From Wuchereria bancrofti (Eukaryota > Nematoda > Chromadorea > Rhabditida > Onchocercidae), in the NCBI GenBank assembly GCA_005281725.1, contig SSBO01000013.1:2074854-2138853 (forward strand): DNA of 64,000 bases, in the 5' to 3' direction. Under the pieces are notes generated by a model. The model did no database searches. It had not been told where the DNA came from and worked only from the letters and a program-made list of their open reading frames with translations. The first letter of the stretch is position 1. The number at the start of each line of letters is the position of its first letter. Shown one piece after another: positions 54,901-64,000 of the stretch. A program made the position numbers and the translations under genes.

Positions 54901-57900
54901 TATAATTTATAATCAATGAAAAATTTCAATCAGTAAAAAATACGATAAAAACAATCATTGATTATATCAAATAAAACATTACCTGTAATTCTCGAAGTTC
55001 ACATTTTAGTACGGTATTTTCATCACGATAATCTTGAATGCAATTTTCTGCTTCCGCTAATCTCTCTTCTAGCATTTCAATCAACGATTCATCATTTGAA
55101 TTTTGACATTTTTCTCTTCAAAAAAAAGAATTCGTATCACATTTTTAAAAAACAATTATAATTATTTCATTTACTTGTAAACCTAATTTATTGCCCTGCA
55201 TAATCTACAAATAATATAATTTTATGATTAATGATTATTTTTAAATGAAGAGAAAAATTGTTTTTCAAAATTTATGCATATAAATTGAAGTAGCGAAAAA
55301 GAAAAAAATTTCCTTTTTTTAATAAGAAAATTTTTATTCTAATGTTTATTTGTTTCGAAAAAATTCCAAACTTTCGTATTGTCCATTTTTGTCGTTCTTC
55401 CTTTAATTTAAATACTTCCTCTCTTAAATGTGCTATTTCTGCTTGCATCATTGTTGTATCAAAATTCTAAACAAAAATTATTTTTTTTTCTTTGAATAAA
55501 TTTGTATTATTATATTTCATTTACCTCAAATATTTTCTACTGTATTAATATAGCAATTTAGCCAATACAAATTATTATAACGAAAGGAAAAAAATTAATA
55601 GTTTAGGAATAATTCTGAAGAATAATTTTACGAAAGAAAATTTTTAATTTAAAAATGGTTTTAAAAAATAATTTTGCAAGAAAAAATTTTTTTTAAATTT
55701 AGAAACAATTCTAAATAACAAATTTACGTATATTTTTTCACACTGTCTTAATCTCTCTCTTATATATTAGATTTTTTTTGGAAAATCTTGCAAAATTTAG
55801 AATTCCTGTTTTAAAAAATATGCTAAAAATATTGAATTAATTAATTTCATTAATATTAAATAGCTTTCGTTTGCATAATCAAATTATTGATAATATTTGA
55901 TTTTAATATTTTTCTTTTCATTTGAATATAGTTAATAACAAAAAATAAACATCAGAAAAATTGATTGATAAATAAATAAATAAAGCTATAAAGTTTAATT
56001 CATATTGCATATGTTGTTTGAATATAATTGATAACAAAAAATAAGCAGTAAAAAATAAATATAAAAAGAAAAGCTATAAACTTCAATTCGTATTATATGT
56101 ATTATTAAAATTGTAAACATTTATTTTTAAAAATAATTAATTTATTCAAATTCAAAAATACCTTTAAATAAAATAATAATTAACAAACCAAATCATTTTC
56201 CACAGGTGTAATTGCTCGTTCATCATCTTGAATACTTTCAGAAATTGCTGTAATCATACTTTTTGTATCTGATATACTTTCAGGTGATTTTTCACTTGAG
56301 ATATCCTTTGAATTAGCTGATTTATACGATGTATATGATGTTGTATCGTCTTCAATACCTTTAAAAAAATTTTTGTAATTACTAAAAATAACTAAAACTA
56401 GAGGTAAACTTTTTTAAAAATGTAAAATATCAAAAAGTGAGCATTTTTTCAACCGTAATTGTTATCAATTAGTATAATTAAAATAAGTTGAAAAAAAAGA
56501 ATTAAAATTGTATGTAAATTATTTCATTGAATATAAATAAAATTATAATTCATATTGAATATATTGAAAAAAAGAACAAAATAATTAAAATTGAATATAT
56601 ATNTTATAATCAATGAAAAATTTCAATCAGTAAAAAATACGATAAAAACAATCATTGATTATATCAAATAAAACATTACCTGTAATTCTCGAAGTTCACA
56701 TTTTAGTACGGTATTTTCATCACGATAATCTTGAATGCAATTTTCTGCTTCCGCTAATCTCTCTTCTAGCATTTCAATCAACGATTCATCATTTGAATTT
56801 TGACATTTTTCTCTTCAAAAAAAAGAATTCGTATCACATTTTTAAAAAACAATTATAATTATTTCATTTACTTGTAAACCTAATTTATTGCCCTGCATAA
56901 TCTACAAATAATATAATTTTATGATTAATGATTATTTTTAAATGAAGAGAAAAATTGTTTTTCAAAATTTATGCATATAAATTGAAGTAGCGAAAAAGAA
57001 AAAAATTTCCTTTTTTTAATAAGAAAATTTTTATTCTAATGTTTATTTGTTTCGAAAAAATTCCAAACTTTCGTATTGTCCATTTTTGTCGTTCTTCCTT
57101 TAATTTAAATACTTCCTCTCTTAAATGTGCTATTTCTGCTTGCATCATTGTTGTATCAAAATTCTAAACAAAAATTATTTTTTTTTCTTTGAATAAATTT
57201 GTATTATTATATTTCATTTACCTCAAATATTTTCTACTGTATTAATATAGCAATTTAGCCAATACAAATTATTATAACGAAAGGAAAAAAATTAATAGTT
57301 TAGGAATAATTCTGAAGAATAATTTTACGAAAGAAAATTTTTAATTTAAAAATGGTTTTAAAAAATAATTTTGCAAGAAAAAATTTTTTTTAAATTTAGA
57401 AACAATTCTAAATAACAAATTTACGTATATTTTTTCACACTGTCTTAATCTCTCTCTTATATATTAGATTTTTTTTGGAAAATCTTGCAAAATTTAGAAT
57501 TCCTGTTTTAAAAAATATGCTAAAAATATTGAATTAATTAATTTCATTAATATTAAATAGCTTTCGTTTGCATAATCAAATTATTGATAATATTTGATTT
57601 TAATATTTTTCTTTTCATTTGAATATAGTTAATAACAAAAAATAAACATCAGAAAAATTGATTGATAAATAAATAAATAAAGCTATAAAGTTTAATTCAT
57701 ATTGCATATGTTGTTTGAATATAATTGATAACAAAAAATAAGCAGTAAAAAATAAATATAAAAAGAAAAGCTATAAACTTCAATTCGTATTATATGTATT
57801 ATTAAAATTGTAAACATTTATTTTTAAAAATAATTAATTTATTCAAATTCAAAAATACCTTTAAATAAAATAATAATTAACAAACCAAATCATTTTCCAC

Positions 57901-60164
57901 AGGTGTAATTGCTCGTTCATCATCTTGAATACTTTCAGAAATTGCTGTAATCATACTTTTTGTATCTGATATACTTTCAGGTGATTTTTCACTTGAGATA
58001 TCCTTTGAATTAGCTGATTTATACGATGTATATGATGTTGTATCGTCTTCAATACCTTTAAAAAAATTTTTGTAATTACTAAAAATAACTAAAACTAGAG
58101 GTAAACTTTTTTAAAAATGTAAAATATCAAAAAGTGAGCATTTTTTCAACCGTAATTGTTATCAATTAGTATAATTAAAATAAGTTGAAAAAAAAGAATT
58201 AAAATTGTATGTAAATTATTTCATTGAATATAAATAAAATTATAATTCATATTGAATATATTGAAAAAAAGAACAAAATAATTAAAATTGAATATATATT
58301 ATTTTATCTATAATACATATTCAATTATTTTATCTATGATATATTGAATATAAATTTTTATTAATTTAGTAAATTGAATATATTTTATTACATATAAATA
58401 ATTAAAATTAAGAGAGAGAAAGGTGTATAGTATGTAGAAGTTATCTATAAGTGTAATGAAATGATTGTATATCAGTTTTTGATTGAAGAATTTAGAAGAA
58501 TGGATTGAAATATGAGTAGTGAGATATGTTTAAATTTCATATTCGCAAATGATAAAGTTAACAAATCAAGTCGTCTCAATTTGCCATACACAAATGTACA
58601 AGCTAACCAAACTAAACTAACTAACTAAGTAACTAAGTCACTAAACTAACTAAGTAACTAAACTAATTTAAACCAAGCTAAAAAACTAACTGTGTTATCA
58701 TTTGTTAATTATGCTTAATTGATTTTAATTTTTTTTTCACTTGATTATTCATTTTTTAATTTATCTTTTCATGAAGCATTGAATTATTCTTTGAAAAAAA
58801 ATCCGGGAATGATTAAAAAAGAGAGAAAAGAAAAAAACAAAATGCTAAAAGATGAGTAATATTTGGTTCAAAAAATTAAAAAAAAGTTATGTTTTTAATA
58901 ATTTTTTTATTTTATCATTTTACTAACCTTCGGTAACATGTTCCGGAGCACCGTTATCCGACACAGTTGTTGTTTTATCACGCCAGGAACGTCGCTTTTC
59001 TCGATTTCGTTCTTTTGTTGCTAAGAATTTTAAAAATGAATAAAAATTTTTGCTACTGAATTTTTTTTTCTTTTTTCCAACCATATGGAAATAATCAAAT
59101 TAATGATAATAGTCGTATTTGTACGATTGAGAAAAGACTTTTATCAATTTTTTTGTTATCATTTTACCAATGAAATTTAACAGTTAAAATTAGCAGCTGC
59201 TACTGAAATAACGAAGTAGGTATTGTCTATCATTTTGCAGATAACTACTGATTATACGATGGATAATATGATGCCATTGATAAAAAAATTTATGATAAAT
59301 CAGTATTTTAAGAAATGCTTATCAAATAGTTTAAGTGAGAAAAACTATAAAAAAAAAATTTTTTTCATTTAAATTCATACCGAATTATTTTTTGATTATT
59401 TAAAAAAATGCTAACAATTAAAAAATGTCTTAATGCACTTCTGTTTCTTTTTATTTATCATTTATTGTTATTTCATACTGATTTAGCTGATAATTTTGCT
59501 TTACAAATGTAAAGCATTTTAGTTTGATAATATTTTTATTTTAGTTTTACAATTGAAATGAAAAAGATGAAATTTTGCTAATAAATATGTAATTACATTT
59601 ATATTTAATTAAAAAATTTCTTAATCATTTCTCATAGAAAAGAAAATGATAAGAATGTAAAAAATGCGTATGCAAAATAAATGATTAAATCAACAATGTT
59701 ATCAGTAATTTTAGAATTTAAATGCTATCAATAATTTTATAATTTGTAAAAAGTAGAAGAAAAAATTTTTTAAGTAATAAAATAAATAAAATGAAAATAT
59801 TACAAAAAAAAAAATTGAAGGACAAAGGAAGAAACATGAAAGATAAGATTAATTTTTAGTATGAATAATATTATTTAGTTTAAAAATTTCTGGATATTAT
59901 TTCAGGTTTTATCAAATTAATGATAATAATTCAAGAATTAGCGTTTTTTCCCTTTTTTTTTAATAACTTACTATTTAAAGTAACAAGAGATTCTTGTTGT
60001 TGTTTTTGATTGATAGAATTGTTATCAGTGTTATTACCGATAGTGGCCGTCCTTTCGGTGTTATTTTTCACGTCATGCTTTGAACGTAAACTGAAACACT
60101 TTTTGCAGCGTTCACGTAGATATATTTGAGGTTCAAAGCCTGAACAGGACGCCTCAGATGACAT
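36871..60164 (-). CDS. MTCL1: MTCL/SOGA-family coiled-coil microtubule-crosslinking protein, about 39 exons
   Basis: Exons in order: 60164-59972, 59020-58928, 58055-57886, 57163-57069, 56812-56680, 54699-54544, 54253-54092, 53580-53410, 53234-53145, 52740-52594, 52375-52322, 50894-50761, 50340-50277, 49867-49720, 49324-49206, 48879-48781, 47870-47766, 47613-47524, 47170-47060, 46450-46304, 45666-45586, 45443-45270, 45049-44884, 44735-44610, 44401-44268, 43945-43811, 43333-43244, 42729-42592, 42238-42062, 41435-41274, 41125-40946, 40345-40218, 39895-39737, 39539-39397, 39195-39019, 38701-38493, 38420-38276, 37737-37586, 36969-36871. They sum to 5256 nt with no frame break: 1751 aa, in the range of human SOGA1/MTCL1. 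Residues 10-30 hold a Cys motif. A coiled coil runs from about 180 to 1370. Family signatures are L-M-E-E-N-E-S-L-K, N-C-R-I-L-Q (304-309) and A-K-E-V-S-V-R-L-H-N-E-L-E-N-A-E-E-K-R (369-387). The tail is Ser/basic-rich (R-S-L-S-R-S-N-S-K). Vertebrate MTCL proteins stabilise and crosslink microtubules. The start follows an atatttcag acceptor, so the true first exon may lie further upstream. The ends of exons 11 and 14 are the least certain. Confidence 0.85.
42760..43205. repeat. Degenerate tandem repeat inside an MTCL-like intron
   Basis: About ten variants of a 35-45 bp unit (ttttaattatcatt, a ttcaat. piece, then tcacacttttt) fill most of the intron between the exons at 43333-43244 and 42729-42592. 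Confidence 0.65.
45680..46250. repeat. Long (AAT)n-type trinucleotide array in an intron
   Basis: The block begins with about 25 perfect AAT/TAA units (45680-45755) and continues for some 500 bp as AAT units broken by AAC, AGT, GAT and TTA variants. It fills the intron between the exons at 46450-46304 and 45666-45586 and creates long spurious poly-I, poly-L and poly-Y frames on the minus strand. Confidence 0.95.
48158..48470. repeat. Perfect direct repeat of 156 bp separated by one N (assembly join)
   Basis: Copies are 48158-48313 and 48315-48470, with N at 48314. It is intronic in the MTCL-like gene and leaves its exons untouched. Confidence 0.9.
50925..51185. repeat. Degenerate TTTAACTTATTATT tandem repeat in an intron
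   Basis: Spaced copies of a (a)aatttaacttattatt core recur about eight times in the large intron between the exons at 52375-52322 and 50894-50761. Most are separated by variants of agtgt.tg.ttaaataaa. Confidence 0.6.
52782..53138. repeat. Perfect direct repeat of 172 bp around a 13-N gap (assembly join)
   Basis: Copies are 52782-52953 and 52967-53138, with Ns at 52954-52966. It is intronic, ending 7 bases from the donor side of the exon at 53234-53145. That exon's donor (aca followed by gtattctta) is intact. Confidence 0.9.
54907..58299. repeat. Perfect direct repeat of 1696 bp around one N (assembly duplication)
   Basis: Copies are 54907-56602 and 56604-58299, with an exact offset of 1697 and N at 56603. 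Each copy contains three exons of the MTCL-like gene (58055-57886, 57163-57069 and 56812-56680 in one; 56358-56189, 55466-55372 and 55115-54983 in the other). I saw no base difference in the exons or in the intron parts I compared. The three exons total 398 nt, not a multiple of three, so a transcript using both copies would hit a stop early in the second set. Confidence 0.9.
54983..56358 (-). other. Duplicate copy of three MTCL-like exons
   Basis: Exons at 56358-56189, 55466-55372 and 55115-54983 repeat those at 58055-57886, 57163-57069 and 56812-56680 exactly. Only one set belongs in the mature message. Either set joins in frame between the exons at 59020-58928 and 54699-54544. I list the upstream set in the gene model, but the choice is arbitrary. 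Confidence 0.85.
58595..58690. repeat. ACTAA(C/G)TA-type short tandem repeat in an intron
   Basis: Runs of aactaactaagtaactaag-like units repeat over about 90 bp between the exons at 59020-58928 and 58055-57886. Confidence 0.7.
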
Positions 60165-63100
60165 CACTGAAATATTCATTAAACAATTATAATTTTATCA
60201 TAGTTATAATGAGGATTCGTTTTTTCTTTTAGACGATAATTTAATTTATTCAGTTTAATTTATTTATAACACTCAGTTTTAAATGATTAATGAATAATAT
60301 TTATATGTTATACATCCTAAATTAGACATTTCGTTTCCTTTTTTGTTTAATACTTTTTTGTTAATTATTTTACAATTTTACAGTGGATGATTTACATAAA
60401 AATTGTTGATTGTTGTAGTGAAAAAAAAATGTTCTTTTAACTTTTTTTTTACATTTTTTTTTTTTTTTGTAATTAATATTTTATGCTAATATGTCACAAA
60501 AAACTTTACAATTTAAGTTAACAGTAATGTTTTAAAATTTTCCTGCAAAAAAAATCAAAAAGTTTTAAGCTACCTTTTCGAAATGTATTTTGCTGAGTAA
60601 TACCATTATCAATTACCTTTATTTTACTTTATATTAGGTCTTTTATTTTACAAATAAAGTAATACTTTTATTTTATAGTTTTATGATCGACTAACTTTGT
60701 AAGGAATTCAATTACACGATACGAGTACAAATGCTGTCATTCCAATGTAACATTCATTATCATATGCAGTTAATTCTAATTTCATAAATGTTATTCATAC
60801 GAAGTTTTAAATTTGAATTAAATGTGGAATAAAATAAATTATGAAATCTTTTTCTATTGCAATAAATGCTAGTTGAAGAAAAATAAGAAGAAAAAAAAGT
60901 AGTTTTAAGCAAAGTATTACTTGAGTTTTCAACAAATAAATTAATCATTGTTAAAATACATGAAATCATTTAATTAAACAGTTTTTTTTTCAAAATATTT
61001 CAAAAACAGACGTTGATTTTAGAATTTATGAATATATGATGGACACAAATTCTTTTCTTATGTTACGTAGGCAGTATGAAATACGTATGTATCACGTGAA
61101 CAACATGCTAATGTTTAATAATAGCAAAAAGGAAAAAAACACATAACAGTGTAATTTATAGATAGTAAAAAAAAAGTTAAAAAACGCTATGTCACTAAAG
61201 TAAAAGAATTTTGAAATTTGAAGGAACAAATGCGCTTTAAAGTACAATCACAGAAGTATCGTTTATTTCGCAACGATAAAAAGAAAAATTTATTAATTTT
61301 TTAAATATATATGTATATATGTAATGTTATCTATTAGTATTTAATTCTAGTAAAATTATTTTATCTTCCAGTTACGAAAAAGATTTTATTAATTTTTCAA
61401 GTATATATAAACTGGTATTTAATTCCAATATTATTATCTACTGATATTTGATTGTTATCATCTATTAGTACCTAGTGCCAATATTATTATCTATTAATAT
61501 TTAATTCCAATATTATGGCATACATTTTTTCTAAACAATTAAATTTACCTTGAAAATTTTAAATATAACAATACTTAATGTAAAACAATTATTACTTTAG
61601 GATTCATTCTAAAACAATTTACACTGGATGAATGAATGATTTAAAATGAAAACATGCAACAAAAAATGAAATTAAATAAAAATTAATAAATTAGTAAAAA
61701 ACACAAATAATATACAATATAACTGTAAATGTATTTAAATAATCAAGTAAAATGATATTTGCGATTAATCAATTTTGGTCACTATTGTTATTACCATTTA
61801 TTCATTATCAAAAAACAAAAGAATTTAAATTATAAATTATTGAATTAGAAAATTATTAATGTAATTTATAAAAATTAGTGTTAAAGATAGTTTTTAATTG
61901 AATAAGAAGAAAAGAGAAGAATGAAAGGAAGAGCTCGAGCTTTCCACACTATCACAATTTAAAGGTTTTGGATATTTGAAGTGTAGCGCATTTATTGACA
62001 AAAGCTTAGGAAGACAGATAAGATGCATTCCATCCTTCTATCCACTTGCCAACACCGCCCTTTCTGTCTGAACTCTTTCAGATATCTCTCAGTTCAAAGA
62101 AAAAAAGATATTGCAGTAATCAAGTGTGGATGAATTGAAATGTAATCGTCGTTTTACAGTGCAAAAATTTCAACAGCCAAAATGATAATTTAACGATAAA
62201 ATTTAGTAAATTGGAAGAAAGAAGAAATTGAAATTTTAAATTATTAAAAGGTAGAAATAATGTTCAATTTATAATAGATTACACTGTGATAATATAATAA
62301 AGAGAGAAAGAGAGAGAGAGAGATAAGTTCATTGATTGAAACATTGCTGTATTTAATGAATTTTAATATTAACACTGATCGCGTTTATAGCAGATTTCAA
62401 ATCATAAAATGATACAATGAAAATGAGATAGTGCAATCAGTCAGTGATTGAAGCTCAATAGTATTTAGTTTAAATTAATTAAATCTAACACCATCTTGCT
62501 TAAATTAATTAAACCTAATAGTATCTAGAGTAATTAAATCTAATAGTAATCTTAGTTTAATCAATAAAATCTAATAGTACCTGATTTAATTAATTTAACT
62601 AATTAGAAATAATTTAATTATTAAACTAGTAATATTAAAAAAAGTAGTATAAAACAAAATAAAAAATTAATTGCTATGATATAATAATAAGAGAAAGAAT
62701 GTAGAAAAAGAGAAATAAAATAAAATAGCTGATAGGATTAGCACAATGAAATTAATTTAATCGGGTTATCAAATAAAATTGAATATCATTCGCATTAATT
62801 GCATATAATTATAAATTTAAATGATTAAATAATTTAGTGCATTTGGAATCTTAAAGTTTTTGAAATTCTTATTCGCAATGAATAATTTAAAATTGAACTG
62901 GAAGTAATAAGTGAAATATTGTGATTACAGCATATAATTTTAGTATATAAACAAAAAAAAATCCATTGAATCTTAAAAATTGTTGAAAAATCTTAAAATT
63001 TTATGAATATGACAAACAAATATCGTAAATATTTTCAAATGTAAAAGAGAGAGAGAGAGAAAGAGAGACCTTGAAATTGTAAAGGTAGTAGGATAATTTC

Positions 63101-64000
63101 ATGCATTTCTGGTAAATTATTCAGTACTTGTTAATTATATCACTGATGCTTGATGTATTCTGAAAATATTTGATGTGTCTGAAATTTTTTAATAAAAAAA
63201 ATTAGTAATAAAAAAGAATAAAAAAGGAAAAAAGGGAGACAGAGGGAGAGAGTGAGGTAGGATGAGAGAAGTTGTGTGAAAAGCGATAGAAAAAAAGAAT
63301 TTTGAAAAAACATTAAAAAAATTAGCCATTAAAAACTAACTATTAAAAATTAAAAAAATGACTACTAAAAACTAAATTAATTATTGGAAAACTTCTTAAA
63401 AAGAAAAAAAAATCAAATGCTTTTATAGTAAACGAATGAAATTAGAAAATTCAAGATTTCTCATCTTTTCTCTTCTTCCTATATCACTTGCGCTTCATAA
63501 ATGTAATTATTTTTAATAACAATAATAGCAGTAACAATAATAAATAAATAAATAATAATATTGATAATAATATACTAATAAATTATTATTATTATTATAC
63601 ATTTATATGTAAATTAACGATGAATGAAATTTTTAATGAGTAGAAATAGATTAGTTGATGGTATTCGAGGAAAGAATATAGCTTATGCATTTCACACTTC
63701 ATTACTTCATTGTATTTCATTTTAATATTGATTTATTTTAGCTAATATTAGCTCTGTTTAAAGCAATCAATCAATCTTTTTCCTAATTTAATGCTTATTT
63801 CTATTCTTTTAAAACAGTTTTTTATTTTGTTTTGTTTTATTTTTTTCCTTTCTCTTCATTTTTTTCTTGACATTTTGATTATTTCTCCTCTCTTTTTTTT
63901 CCTTTATTTTTCGTTTTCAAATGTTTTTTATTTATTTTATTTACTTATCGTAAATAATTAAATGCAAAAAAAGAAAAAAATTAAATAGAAATTTTTTTTT
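60165..64000. other. Upstream region of the MTCL-like gene, no gene seen
   Basis: No exon on either strand could be supported up to the window edge. The stretch 61925-62110 is clearly less AT-rich than its surroundings (it includes ccacttgccaacaccgccct) and is a candidate promoter or 5' untranslated exon of the minus-strand gene, but this is only inferred from composition and place. GA-rich runs occur at 62300-62325, 63045-63070 and 63230-63265, degenerate ATTTAATTCCAATATTATTATCTA repeats at 61380-61520, AATCTAATAGTA repeats at 62455-62600, and an ATA/AAT run at 63515-63600. Confidence 0.5.
62455..62600. repeat. Degenerate tandem repeat, AATTAAATCTAATAGTA units
   Basis: Four diverged units of about 35-45 bp contain ttaattaaatcta(a/t)(c/t)a(g/c)(t/c)a with a following ttagtttaa-like piece. 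The region is non-coding. Confidence 0.55.

Noticed and set aside
55155..55205. Extra mini-exon in the MTCL-like gene (frame reading I-M-Q-G-N-K-L-G-L-Q)
   Set aside because: Splice-like AG/GT signals flank it, but in the required phase it introduces a stop. Direct joining of 55372 to 55115 is in frame.
54907..58299. True tandem exon duplication in the MTCL-like gene
   Set aside because: The copies look identical, introns included, are joined by an N, and would break the frame if both were used.
1..64000. CRISPR arrays, prophage, bacterial-type operons or insertion sequences
   Set aside because: All genes are spliced eukaryotic genes, and the repeats seen lack spacer-repeat structure or transposase frames.

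Overview
This is a very AT-rich eukaryotic window (introns and spacers are almost entirely A/T runs) that looks like a draft nematode assembly. The evidence is short AT-rich introns ending in TTTTAG or TTTCAG, a secreted protein relic with C-x3-C-x3-C (C_tripleX) repeats typical of nematodes, and acceptor-like AG sites just upstream of several start codons, as expected for spliced-leader trans-splicing. A filarial or other clade III worm is my guess; the sequence does not prove it. All genes are spliced, so no single open frame covers a gene. I rebuilt exons by joining frames at GT-AG (once GC-AG) sites and checking that phase stayed consistent and family motifs ran across the junctions.

Layout. 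1-4681: no gene, diverged direct repeats. 4682-9245 (+): a complete 10-exon Golgi N-acetylglucosaminyltransferase I (MGAT1 / gly-12,13,14 type, 462 aa). 9246-13072: spacer with an assembly duplication at 9850-10162 and one arm of a dispersed inverted repeat. 13073-14281 (-): a broken glutamine-rich secreted C_tripleX protein gene with four in-frame TAA codons and two frameshifts. 14282-27364: about 13 kb without a convincing gene. 27908-29528 (+): a complete 4-exon PRL-type phosphatase (PTP4A, CAAX end). 30229-32598 (-): a complete 6-exon THO complex subunit 7 (202 aa). 33037-33388 (-): a 2-exon ribosomal protein L29 (62 aa). 33389-36870: spacer with a minisatellite. 36871-60164 (-): about 39 exons that join without a frame break into a 1751-aa coiled-coil protein of the MTCL/SOGA microtubule-crosslinking family, preceded by an N-terminal Cys motif like that of MPRIP/outspread. 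60165-64000: its upstream region, with no gene seen.

All four N gaps (10006, 48314, 52954-52966, 56603) lie between perfect direct repeats (156, 156, 172 and 1696 bp). These look like contig ends that overlap but were not merged. The largest duplicates three exons of the MTCL-like gene, and using both copies would break its reading frame.

The genes are mostly housekeeping: glycan maturation, membrane phosphatase signalling, mRNA export, translation and cytoskeleton. rpl-29 and thoc-7 lie head to tail 438 bp apart and may be co-transcribed. I found no clear new defence or mobile system. The most unusual items are the C_tripleX relic whose stops are all TAA in one frame, the Cys-motif plus MTCL/SOGA domain combination, and the GC-AG intron in MGAT1.
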